Shown here one piece after another: positions 52,582 to 63,500 of a DNA stretch of 64,000 bases. Made by a program: the position numbers and the translations under genes. Under the pieces are notes generated by a model. It worked only from the letters and a program-made list of their open reading frames with translations. It did no database searches and was not told the origin of the DNA. Location: assembly GCA_033675265.1 (NCBI GenBank), contig JAUJYZ010001244.1:62001-126000 (forward strand). Direction: 5' to 3'. Source of the DNA: Actinostola sp. cb2023 (lineage: Eukaryota > Cnidaria > Anthozoa > Actiniaria > Actinostolidae). Every line of letters begins with the position of its first letter. Position 1 is the stretch's first letter.

Positions 52582-52683
52582 GTAATCCGAACCCCGACAT
52601 CTGGTTTTATTTATGACGTCAGCGACCTAAGGTAGGTAGTCGCTGACGTCATAAATAAAACCAGATGTCGGGGTTCGGATTAC
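52582..52683. repeat. 102-bp hairpin, copy 2, arms perfect
   Basis: As copy 1, but the mismatch is absent, so all 45 bp pair. Outside it the pairing resumes imperfectly: GTAGAGTCAGTATTTTGGGT...(52494) with the complement near 52773-52795, giving an overall inverted repeat of about 300 bp. Confidence 0.92.
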
Positions 52684-53816
52684 TAAAGGTCATCAGAAGC
52701 AAATACAGTACAATAACAGAGCTTCTCTGCCTGAGAGCTTATAAGCGATACGGAAAATACAAATATTACCCAAAATACTGACTCTACGTGACCTGTTGTC
52801 CGTGCAAATACCGTATACATAAACTAGACATCGCAGAGTGATTAAACAATGTTTGAATGATGTGTAAATATGGGTTTGCCTCGACAGTTATCGGTCGGCT
52901 GAAAACCTTACAACTGTTCTCTTCACCGCCGGCTGCGTGTATCAACTCACTTCGTTCTAAGTTCTGAAGATCTCTAAACCCTTTGCAGTACTAGTACTGG
53001 ATTGATAAATCCATATCTCTATGAATTATTGTGGTTATTTGAAAACAAGACGACATAAACTTCCTCCAACAAGGTTTATTCAGACTCGACCAGTCTCGTA
53101 TTGATAAATCATGTTGTTAGAGCCTTCGGTGATTATCTTAGCGGCCGGCACAGGGCGCATGCGCTGTAGAACCCAGTATGCTTTCTGAGGTCAACGGCGT
53201 CGACGCTCTTCTAGCGTGAAGTCGGGCTTCTAAATGAAATGTAACCTATTTGAACTAAATATAGATATCCTATAGTGCGATTTTCAGTGCGATTGAAACA
53301 GTTTTTGGTTGCTCGTCGTTGCATGACTCGAGCTCGATAGAACATGCTTTCCTTGCAATTTCAGTACTGCGAACTTTACAGTATATCAGTAGAAACGTTA
53401 ATAGCCCGACTTCACGCTACTAGAGCGTCCTGTTTCAATCTAAATTTAGATTTAGACGAGAAAAGACTTATATTTTGGCCCCTTGACCTCCGGTGCTTTC
53501 CCTGATTGGTTTGTGCTTTGTAATCTTTCTTGGCCAGACTTCATGTCTAGGTGCATGCGCTGTAGAACCCAATATGCTTTCTGGGGTCGACGAAGAAGAA
53601 CGCTCTGCATTTCTAGAGTCGGGCTCCTTCCACAGGAAGCCCGACTAACAAGTATTTAACGTATCAGGGTTATGATTCAAAGCTTGTGGATGGTCAATTT
53701 CAGAAGGCGTTAAACGATCTGATATCTTAAGACCTAAAGAAAAGCTGAAAAATAAATTTCTTATTCTTATGCAATGTAATTTTTGTATTTTAGATTGATG
53801 TTCAACTTTTTATAAT

Positions 53817-53938
53817 TATATTTATAGATTTATAGATTTATTTAGTTTAGGTTAGAGGGCCACAAGTTTATCAGTCTGAGACTTTTAGTGTCACCCTCAT
53901 AAAATAAAGTCTTTTGATTTGATTTGATTTGATTTGAA
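53817..53938 (+). repeat. Short retroposon tail in the Penelope copy
   Basis: TTAGGTTAGAGGGCCACAAGTTTATCAG...GTGTCACCCTCATAAAATAAAGTC followed by (TTGAT)n. Relative of the units at 38031 and 38706 with a different terminal microsatellite. Confidence 0.75.
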
Positions 53939-54125
53939 AGTATTTCCACTAGTTTTAGATTATAATCCGATATTTCGAAGTTAATTAAGAAACATTCGCA
54001 TGTGCTCAATTCTACTTCTTTAAAATAAATTTTTACACCTAAATCTATCATGCCGGCATATAGGAGGACAAAGAACCTTAAAGAAATACTAGCACCTTCT
54101 AAGCTTAAATCTGAAAATTCCACGC

Positions 54126-54440
54126 TTGTCGAACCGAAGCCGTTTTAAGTGTTCCAAGAAATGCGACCTTTGTAAGAATTTTCTCTCAGAATCCAAATCT
54201 TTTAAAAGCGCTTCTACAGGTCGCATCTATAAGATTAAACAAGCTATTTCTTGCACTTCTACTGTTATATATTTAATTTCTTGCACTAAATGCAATTTAC
54301 ACTGTATGTAGGTTCCACCTCCAATCAATTCAAAATCAGGTTCCGAAACCATAAATCAGCTATGCTTACAAACAAAAAGACCTGCGAAGTCGCTATTCAT
54401 TATAATAGTAGTGCGCATAACTTAAATGACTTTCAATTTA
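54126..54440 (+). pseudogene. Penelope GIY-YIG endonuclease domain
   Basis: FKCSKKCDLCKNFL is the CCHH/Cys-rich linker that precedes the endonuclease in PLEs, then STVIYLISCTKCNLHCM (the GIY-like strand IYLISC). One base change turns the next YVG-type strand out of frame, and the continuation reads VGSTSNQFKIRFRNHKSAML with the catalytic Arg, then CEVAIHYNSSAHNLNDFQFI. The C-terminal piece lies at 54475-54640 (EHINSTFNVDKKLLTREAYW, QEFRSKNGIHYSS). This domain nicks target DNA. It is broken by frame changes and an (ATT)n insert. Confidence 0.88.
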
Positions 54441-55806
54441 TATGTAAGCAATAAACATTATTATTATTATTATAGAGCACATTAACTCCACTTTTAATGT
54501 AGATAAAAAACTCTTAACTAGAGAAGCCTATTGGGCTGCACAACTGCACATGTTACGCCCTTATGGCCTTAATAAAAGACAGGAATTCAGATCGAAGAAT
54601 GGAATACATTATAGTTCATTAATAACTTATTTCTGCTTACATTGTATAGTACTATTCTCACTGCTAAAAATGCCGCGAAATGCGAGCGGGCGTTATGTGA
54701 AAGGCCCAATTCCCTTGGCAATTCCCTGGCTAGAGTTCACAGCATTGCCACATGCTTTTAGTTTGATATTTAAGACCCCTCGCACCCCAGTTCAGGGCTT
54801 TTTGACGATTTCAGAAAGGCGGCAAGGTTGTTCGTTCGACCCACCCTCCTCCCCTTCGGCGACACTTTTTCCTGACCAGGAGACCACTTTTTCGCGCCCC
54901 GCTCATAGCCTCGGTCAAATCTCATTCCTCCCATAACTTAACCACCGAGTCTATGAGCGGACACATTTAGGAGTGAGAATGGGTTACTATATATAGTGAC
55001 TATAATAGTCAAATCAAAAGAAAACAATGGAATTAGAGTTTATTAATATATACATTGCTAATATCTGTTTCACAGGTTAATTAAGTGCCATCACTCTATA
55101 TGTTCTAGGAATATTACTAACATGTGCCATCACTCTATATGTTCTAGGAATATTACTAACATGTTTACTTATTTTAATTTAAATAACAACTATATATATA
55201 TACACACTCGATTGCAGAAACGTGCAGTATACATTTATACAAATATACACATATCTAATGAGATGCAAAATGTTAAACATGCTAAAATACAACTGAAAAT
55301 TATTTTGTTGCACTTGTTGGATATGCGATACTAATCTAAAATTGATGATGTTTCTGATATATTAGAAGAAAGTAAGCAATGTTTCGCACTTTGTAGATCA
55401 TTAGATATTTGTATAAATGTATACTACAACGTTTCTGCAAACATTGCCATTTACTTATGTATAGTTATATATGTGGTTAATCTTCGGCTAGCTATATCTG
55501 GGTGATGATATTTATCCAATGATCTTCATGTACAGTTCGATTTTCTATATTATACAGTAATAGTTTCCCATAAAACACAACATAATTAACATAGCCTGAT
55601 TATCAGTCGATGGTCGTTCGTTTCACTTCCTCTCGGCCTGGCCTCAGCTGGCCTAGCTAGCCTGGAAAAGCTAGTGTATCGATCCAACCATCTGATCAAT
55701 AATCAGGCTTAACACAACATATGCCTCGTTATATAAGGACGTATTGATATAGGTCGTTTGCAAAGGTTTATTGAAGCCATCAAAAAGGTGACAAGAAAAC
55801 ATCTAA

Positions 55807-57292
55807 TCATTGTTGAGTTGCAAGGTACTTACTTAGTTGCAAATTATATAAAATAGCATTTGTAAATGTTGTTGTATTGTTGTTAGAAATTTCATTAAAG
55901 AGAACATCAAAGCGTGGAAAATGCTTAATAAAAAGTAAATCCCTGTGCTGTCTTTTTGCATCATCATGCTCCAGTGGATCTTGTCCAAAGGTCTGTTCTT
56001 CAGTCAGTCTTCCATTGTACATTTGTTTAGCTTGGACTGCATTTGGTAGAATATTGGGGGGTACTAGAGCTGCTTTACAATTGTTACGTCTTTCTTGTGG
56101 AATGCCTTTGCCTGGTAAATGAATATGATAAAAGATTTCATATGATACTGAATGTCAAAGTCAAAACTAAATCTTAACAGGTATGGGATGTGAATTCCAA
56201 GCACCAACAGCATATTCAAACCCTTCTTGTACAACTTTTCTTGTGACCCATGATACACAATACTTTGTGCTTTCGTCGTCCATGTCTATGAAGCTGTTAT
56301 TCTCCATTGCAACTAGTGCTCGCTTCACTGGATAATTAACTGGACAGTTCATTTCCACCCACAGTCTCTCTACACGGTGATTCTAAATAATTTCATAACC
56401 AGTCGTTAATATGGCATATATGCAATTTTAAAATCAAACAAAGAATGTATGTATATATGTAGTGACTATATACCGTACATTCTCGGTTATTAAAACCCTG
56501 GGCTTTATCCGGGGGGAGAGGACTCTGGGGAGGGAGGGTTTGAGTATAACTCATTCATATGATTTCTTGATGAACTATAAAAACCAGGAAAGCTTATTTC
56601 CAAAGGCAGGAGGGGGTAGGGGAAGGGCGGTGGGGTGTACCTGCTTTGACTGAGTCTGAATGTATGGCTCTCTGTTGGTATTGTTACGATGTGCCTTTAA
56701 CACATCCTGAATGAAAAGCGATAAATACAATTCTTTCCCATGGTCCACTCTAATTAGATCCCAAAGGCCATAACGGAAGACTGTGTGTTAAAAGATAATT
56801 AGATCATGTTTGATGATTAAAAATCAAATCAAATCAACACTGAGCTTCGGCCACACTAAAAATCTTGGTTCATGCACATATAAACCAGGGCCGTACATAA
56901 CCCAAAATTCAAGAGGGGGCAGTACGTATATAACAGCAAAAAATAAAAATAAAAATAGTACAGTTCTCAGTACTTTTTGGTATCTTTTTCGCCTTGCTAG
57001 GGGGGGCAACTAACATACATGGACAATCTAGTGAGACGCTAAATGTATGATGCGAAATTACCTTTGCAACAGCTGAAGTGATTAAAGAGTCCAAAACTTC
57101 AGTAGAAAGACTTGAATCCCTTCGATGAATATTATATTTTGCACAATATCGTCGCACACTCCGCTCCGAAATTCCCTTGATTCGTGGATATGCTTGTCGT
57201 AACACAGTAGCGATTTCTTTGTGCGTCTTCTTTTCATCTTCCACTAGCTTTCTTATGAAACATTGCTCTATAAGTTCCTCGACAGCGGCCAT
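55807..57292 (-). pseudogene. Integrase-core (IS3EU-like) transposase, decayed
   Basis: Minus-strand exons: 57292-57062 (MAAVEELIEQCFIRKLVEDE; HTH-like EIATVLRQAYPRIKGISERSVRRYCAKYNIH), 56780-56641 (FRYGLWDLIRVDHGKELYLS: VDHGKE carries an acidic residue of the core), 56382-56178 (NHRVERLWVEMNCPVNYPVK; DMDDESTKYCVSWVTRKVVQ; VGAWNSHPIP) and 56111-55807 (KGIPQERRN; TFGQDPLEHDDAKR; stop 55807). This order is that of the rve-like transposases of IS3EU elements. The exon(s) with the first catalytic Asp (expected DxxxK/DGFSRK-type text) are absent between 56780 and 57062. The donor after exon 56382-56178 reads TTAAGA where phase demands GTAAGA. It cannot be active. Confidence 0.82.
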
Positions 57293-57382
57293 TTTGATGT
57301 GAAATCCTGCCAAAAGTATAAATTGATCGACATATGTAAATCAGTAGTGCCAAATGCACGTGTAGACTGTAGAGCCAGGATG

Positions 57383-57720
57383 TGATAGGCAGATGTCAAC
57401 CAAATATGGCAAGGAATGGCGCGAAAAACTGTCTATCCCGCCCTGCCAAATGTAATTATTACTTGTAACAAGAAAATAATTGCTTGTTGTTTTTTTCTTC
57501 TTATTTGTTATATACGCGTGCATGTGCATGCACTCATGCTAAGTTAATAAAAACTATGAAAAGGATATAAGGTTTGTTTATTTCATTTTTTCGTTTTTTT
57601 GAAACACGCATAATAAAAACTAAAAAAAGGATAAAAGGTTTGTTTATTTCGTTTTTTCGTTTTTTTGAAACACGCATAATAAAAACTAAAAACAAATTTG
57701 GCCGAACCGTGCCCGGACCC
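57383..57720. repeat. Right inverted repeat of the IS3EU-like element
   Basis: Complement of 44061-44470: GATGTGATAGGCAGATGTCA, CTATCCCGCCCTGCCAAATG, two and a half tandem units, then GCCGAACCGTGCCCGGACCC. The start codon of the transposase (57292) lies 90 bp inside it. Confidence 0.9.
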
Positions 57721-57724
57721 TGTT

Positions 57725-59476
57725 GCCATGTCTTTTTCATTCCTTTGTGCGATTATAATTTTTTCCAGACTCGGTGCCTTTTATGTAATGACGGTTTCCG
57801 AAATCAGTCATAAACTAGAAATGTTTTGTCATGTCAATGCTATTTATTTCTAAACTAGTTTTGCCACGAACACTGCAAACAACAATCTCCTAAACTGCTC
57901 GCTTAAACTCTGTCGTGTAAACACGTCCCCCTCGGTACTGCTGAAAGATTAAGTTCATAACTGGAAAAAGTGGTGCCATATTTTGATAAGCTTATGATGT
58001 CTGACCAATTTCATAAGCTTATGATGTCTGACCAATTTCATAAGCTTATGAAGTCTGTGACCAATTTCATAAGCTTATGACATCTGATCAATTTCATAAG
58101 TTTATGATGTCTGACCAATTTCATAAGCTTATGACCAAATAAAAGTCGTGCACTTGTAAATATATACTGTATATAACATCAACTTCGATTTATTTATGAT
58201 ACATTTTTGTAACGATTTTTTATACATTTCTGTTATTAGCTAAAAACAAATGAATTTAGCTTTTAGAACAGCACTCTTATATGTTAACGGTGTTGAATGA
58301 AGGAAAGTAAAGACGTATGTATTGAATATATACAGCGTACATTTCCATGTATTTCCAACGAATTATACTGTCTGTGCATGAAAAATAAATTTGGAAAAAA
58401 ACTCTACATATCGAGAGTTTATATACGGTATATCAAGAAGTAGATTTATATGTAATTAAGACAACAATATCAGTTTCTCGGCTCTCGGCTTAAATATGCA
58501 ATTTGAATTTACTGGAAATTGACGTTCCATGTCCAAGTATATAAAATAAACTATCAATGATAAGAAGTCTACTTCTGATCAAAGTATTGTTGTTACAGAC
58601 CTTGGCGCCAAGATCGAGTCACGTACATGTACGGCGCTCGAGACTGAATAATTTACTAGTATAATAAATAAACCACAGAATAACTTTGCAACGAGAAATA
58701 GTTTATACATCGAAATATGTGAATTACATTTTCTACTAAACGGCTTATTGTACCTTGAATTCGAGATATTTGGCTTTTCTTCCTTCGAATTCAAAGCAGT
58801 GCATCGTTGTCGTATTTGGCGCCAAAATGTGTTCAGAACTTTACACGGCGTCAGGCTATCATCTAAACGTTCTCTCGCTTGTTTGTTCGTAAACAATACT
58901 CCACAAACTCCACGGAGCATGGTTTTTGGTTTTCAGTTATTTTCATGAATCTAGAGAAGCCAGCGTTCAGTACGAACTGTCTTATACCTACATAAATATG
59001 AACTGAGTTTGACCTCGGCAGCTTGGAGTCACATTTCAATCGCCGACTTCTTAGTAGTAGGTCATGACGTATTCCTGAGTGGCGCTGGTCCTGGTCATAC
59101 ATTTCTAGTAGATCATGACGTATTTCTAGTTGCGCTAAAGCCTACTCGTTGCTGTTTCCTGTACACTCCCCTTTTTTTTGTAAATCTGACAATGTCAAAT
59201 CAAATCTGATGTTGATGATGGAATGGTCCTATTATAGTCTAGCTAACCGGAAATAATTTGTAATGCTGGCTATTTAAAGCTGATAAATATTGACCTGATT
59301 CATTTTATTGCTTGCTTGCTTTGAGAACGCTCTTTAGAGTGTATATACAGTTACAATTACAATTACAATTTGGATTCATATATATTTCATATCGGACATT
59401 TATCATTTATATTATCGGACATTTATCATTTATCATATCGGACATTTATCATATCGGACATTTATTCATTCTCTCG
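57725..59476. other. Intergenic; 29-bp tandem repeat and short ORFs without support
   Basis: At 57983-58137 the unit TTCATAAGCTTATGATGTCTGACCAA is repeated about five and a half times. ORFs at 58579-59102 have no recognisable domain. Just before the next gene (59340-59465) is a run of ATATCGGACATTTATCAT units. Nothing else supported. Confidence 0.55.
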
Positions 59477-60532
59477 ATGGAAGTCGCTCATGACAGGCCT
59501 TGGCATTTCAAGTCCATAGAAGATGAAGGGACTTTTGTTAAAGTTTCCAATGTGGACGGCGCTGATGTGCGGTATCAAACTCTGAAGAAAGGTCTCCTAA
59601 CAGAGAATATATTGGAGGTGAAACCTTTCTCCTCAAAAGGTCAAAATCACCACGTTGTGGTAAGTGACCCATTGTTTTCAAAAATCCTTACGAAAGTGAA
59701 AACAGCAGAATTTCGATAACTAAGAACCCTTCAAGATAATTTAGTCGTTGAAAGTAAAAGTTCTGCGTCGATTACCGAATTTTAAGCAAAACTAAACGAG
59801 ACATGCAGTTTGATTTTGCTTACAGCCCAAGTGAATAGACAAAGATAACCCTAGTTTCATTAAAGAATCCCAGTACACAAAAAGAAGTATCCAAAATAAC
59901 TATTACTTGGAATTTGTGGTGTATAAATTTTATATTTATTTTTTACAGATATTCTTCAAGGTTCCATCTGCAGCCAATGGAAAGGCGAATATTAAGTTTG
60001 ACATTGAACAGTTAGACTTTTCAAAGTCTCACTTTTCAGCTGAGCTGAAACCGGTTGGACTTAATACAAAAGAATTTTGTAAGATTTTCAACCAGCTTAA
60101 CGGCTTGGGGTTAGAACCAACAGGAATGGCCAATACTAATACAACCTCATTGCCAAAACCATTTGTTGGGAGTGACCAAGACGAAGCCGCAACTTCCGCA
60201 GTAACTCGCCCAAAACGGCGATCAAAGGACCGCGGAGAGACGTCAAATGAAGAGGTGGTACTTGGTTAAAAAATGGTTAGGGTGATGTGCGGCGAGATGT
60301 TCAGACCTGGACCGGGACTCTAACACCTTTACGTCTGACTGACGCCATTATTATTGTTCATGCGGAGTTTTACTGAAACGCCGATACCACATTATACAAA
60401 TTATTAAAAATGAATAAATGTTTTTTTAGGCTATAACCTGGATTAATGAATTTTATGCATTCATTTAACCTGGATTAGAGAATAAAATGGCCCAAAACCG
60501 CCGCACATACATATCATGTAAATATTGGGAGT

Positions 60533-60568
<36 letters not shown>

Positions 60569-63500
60569 CGGAGGGTTTGTCGATTCTCTTCCGCCAATCA
60601 AACACATTGGGTGAGACTACCAATAGACCTCTTTAGCTTCGTATGTAAATTGCCCATTTCAGATCATGTGATGTAAACATGGTGTTCTCTGGAGAATTAG
60701 TCCTTTCAATATGAACGAATAAATTTCAGAAATATAAAGGAACAATTCTCCAGAGAGTATCATGTTTACATCACATGATATGAAATGGGCAATTTGCATA
60801 CAAGCTAAAGAGGTCTATTACAACCAAGGAGCTTGGCTCAAATACATTCGTACAATTGAGAAAGACAAAGAGAAATAATTATTTCCATTTCATTTTGAGG
60901 GAATCCAATTGACAACCCCCCCCCCCCCCCCCCTTTGTCCAAGTGGTAGGGGTGATCGGCGGTTGGTTTTGAAAACGACCCCTAAAAGGTACGCATAAAT
61001 TAAAAGAGCTGTTGAAGCCATGTTTATTTCAACCCCTAAAAGGTACGACCATATATGACGAAAAAGTGGTTGTGATGATATCGTTTAATCAGTGACTGGA
61101 CAACATATTTCTTCTGTTCTTTCAATTGACCCTAAAAGCTGAGTAAATGTTATGTCTCGCTAAATGTGTTTGATTGACTGAAGAGAATCGACAGGAACTT
61201 TTCTCCTTTTCTCTGTAGGGCGCATATCAGTGTTAATGAACAGAAGTAAAAAATATGATTAAAACTCAGTCAAACACACTGAGATAATAATAATAATAAT
61301 ACTTTATTAATTCTCACCATGGGGCTTTTCAGAATTACTACAAAACTAATGTACAGCGATAATTGTAAAATGTCGCCGGATAAGCTTTTAAGATTTTAGA
61401 ATGCCCAAATAGTTTTTTAAAAACCTTCTCGGTGTTTTATTTTATTTAGCTCACGTTCATGTGAAGGTCAACACTCTAGATGGCAAATGTCCATCATCGT
61501 GGTTGGATAGGGAGCTCGACCAAGATCACATAAAAGAACTTGAGGATGCTCTTCTCCGTGCTCCCACACTGTTCAAGAACCAGCAACATGCGTGGGTGGG
61601 AATTGCCGATGTCAGCAAAGAAGGACATTGGAAACATAGTTACTTTAAAAGGGTGTAGAATAACGGTGATCGGTGGAAGACACCGTCACGCTGCCTATAA
61701 AAGGGTAATTTGTATTATATCCTAAAAGGACAATAACAATGATAGATAGTGAGTAGCGAAAAAGCCGGCGTTTTGAACAAAAACAAAACAATAAATCAAT
61801 AAATGTTGGTATAAATTCGAAAGTAATATGCTAGTTGGTTTCTACTAAAACAATTAGACTACTCGTTCTCTATGACTGATAGAAAACTCGACCTCATAGT
61901 CTTATTGTTAATAGTCGGAGCCTCTCGACCAATCAGAGTGCGCGAAACTCTGTTTTCAAGTCTAAAATTGTACTTAATCATGATTGCAACTACACCAGGA
62001 TTTCTCCAGGCGCAGATAAAAACATATCCTCATAGTGGCTTTATCACACGTGAAGATAATCTGTATGCGTCGTCACGGCAGCGTATTGTAAATAGAAAGT
62101 AACCTTCACTTGTAATGAAAAAATGTATAGTTACACTTAAATCTAAATTTCAGGCTGCACAAGCAAGCGACCTCCAGCAAATGGAGCTGGAAAAGAAATG
62201 GATCGACGTGTACGACCAAGACCTGACCAATGAGCAAATTCGCAGGCTTGCAGCCGTCCATAACATGGCCAAACAAAGTCTGGCCACGAACTGGATTACG
62301 AGAGTGCATTCGTGTAGAGAGTGGCTCTATACCATGTCTAAAAATGACATGGAACAAGATGAAACCCCACAGTCTTCTTCCGAATGGAAAAAGCAATGCC
62401 AAAAGATGTACATTGTTGACGCGGACAAGGTACAGTCTGTAAATGGTTGAACATTTCGTCTGACATGAATGTCCTCTTTAAAAAAATGTAATGGCACGTT
62501 CTTGCGAAGACACGCCCGTTTTTGATCTTTTGTAATTCTAATTCATTCTACAGGATGCGAATACGCTAAAACCAACTTTACAGGCGGCTCTGCTCCGCAG
62601 ACGTTTATCAGCTGTTTAGGATGGTTGGCGAGATATTTAGGAGAGGGGATCTAAAGGATCAAAAGATGCCAAAGAAAAAGAAAACAAGTTCCGTTGAGAT
62701 TTCCCAATTCCAGGTACATACCGTATTTCCTTGAATGTTGTGGTGAAGGGGGACACTTAATATAAAAACGTTATTTGAATTCTAAAATATTTTCGTATAG
62801 TGTGCAAAACTTTGTTTGCATGAAATGAAAAAAAAGAAGAAATACAAAATTTAAAACATCAACGTTTTTCAGAGTCTGGATTGCTATTTCAAAAAAGGTT
62901 AGTGAAGGTTTTGCTGCATGTTGCATCTTGCATATCAAGCCCGAAATGTATCATATGTAAATAATGTCAGCATGCACATACAGAAGAAAATATGCTGGCT
63001 CCATATTGCGAAGACATTGGGAAAATTCCCAGAGTTCATATTGTTGTGACCTTTCGCTGACTCCATTCACATTGCCACGTCAGGCGCAAAACGGAAATCG
63101 GCACCGTATGACGGTCCTTATAGCCAGCGGTTGCGCGTGGGAATGTACAATTCAAAATGGCGGCTCGTTTGAATTTCACCACGGAATAAGTCATCGGATA
63201 ACTATTTTCCAGTGATGATTCCGTAGCGGGTTCCGTGGATGGAAATGAAGAGCCAGAGTTATGCACTGCTGAACAGCAGGACGGTGCAGCGGAACAAATA
63301 CAGAAATGTCTTGGTGATCTGGAAATGAAAACACCAGAAATAAAGGATTGTTTTATTGAGTCAGCCGTTGAGTTGTTGGTACCGCTGTACAAATTATCTG
63401 ATTCCGCTGCCACTTCTAATCAATTCCTTGATAGCATGCCAATCCATGCAGAAAGTCTTTTTATAGACGAGGGAAGAATTTGATTACAGGCCATTTATCG

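Larger units (their letters stand above)
51706..52697. repeat. 497-bp tandem duplication within the Penelope copy
   Basis: 51706-52202 and 52203-52699 are copies at a constant offset of 497 bp. Each contains the last 65 codons of the RT stretch (GFIHTNVYAKPTDS...) plus 300 bp of the inserted element. Because the repeat spans the RT/insert junction, the duplication happened after the insertion. Confidence 0.92.
51902..53644. mobile_element. Fold-back-rich element inserted in Penelope ORF (AGTCGGGCTTC ends)
   Basis: Ends AGTCGGGCTTC (51902) and GAAGCCCGACT (53634-53644) are inverse complements. The Penelope reading frame is interrupted exactly over this interval. The interior repeats the left end at about 52399 and 53218, contains an inverted copy near 53406 (AGCCCGACTTCACGCTA), and has large palindromes (below). 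No ORF. Confidence 0.75.
51246..54651 (+). mobile_element. Penelope-like element (RT + GIY-YIG), 5'-truncated and interrupted
   Basis: It starts in the middle of the RT domain (VSWDVVAMFPNIDN) and ends with the C-terminal PLE text REAYWAAQLHMLRPYG just before the right direct repeat of the host element. Two or three insertions separate its parts: a fold-back/duplication block (51902-53644), a retroposon tail (53817-53938) and an (ATT)n insert near 54445. 5' truncation is typical of PLE target-primed insertion. Confidence 0.88.
47377..54993 (+). mobile_element. DIRS-like retrotransposon with 186-bp direct repeats, disrupted by Penelope
   Basis: 47377-47562 and 54652-54837 are 186-bp direct repeats that I read as identical (start CTATTCTCACTGCTAAAAAT). 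The right one is followed by 156 bp of unique sequence ending AGTGAGAATGGGTTACTATA, whose AGTGAGAAT is the complement of ATTCTCACT at the left end. It carries a spliced gag-like ORF and a DIRS-type RT that breaks off at 51245. RNase H and recombinase are absent: a Penelope-like fragment stands in their place. It is inserted in a MITE with no visible target duplication, as expected for recombinase-mediated insertion. The unit resembles the split direct repeats of Ngaro/PAT-type elements. Confidence 0.78.
47338..55097. mobile_element. GTGAAAC-family MITE, split into two halves by a 7.6-kb insertion
   Basis: The left half 47338-47376 reads GATAGCACTAATAACCCATG...AATCTAATAG. The right half resumes at 54994 (TAGTGACTATAATAGTCAAA...AGAAAACAATGGAATTAGAG) and ends GGTTAATTAAGTGCCATCACTCT (55097). 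Joined, the halves match the intact copy at 7001-7143. The right end (GTGCCATCACTCTATATG...) is repeated once more 39 bp downstream (55124-55136). Confidence 0.85.
44061..57720. mobile_element. IS3EU-like integrase-core DNA transposon, 13.7 kb with nested insertions
   Basis: The ends begin GGGTCCGTGCACAGTTCGGC (44061) and finish as the complement, GCCGAACCGTGCCCGGACCC (57720). The flanking TGTT occurs on both sides (44057-44060, 57721-57724). The inverted arms run to about 44470 and 57383, share CATTTGGCAGGGCGGGATAG and GACATCTGCCTATCACAT, and both include a 62-63 bp tandem repeat. Between them are a RING-finger gene (plus) and an integrase-core transposase (minus), convergent. The gap between the two genes has been filled by a MITE and, inside it, by a DIRS-like and a Penelope-like element. 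IS3EU assignment rests on remembered transposase text (see 55807-57292). Confidence 0.85.

Noticed and set aside
58579..59102. ORFs of 113 and 79 codons on the minus strand
   Set aside because: No domain, no splice pattern and no neighbouring exon; left as intergenic.
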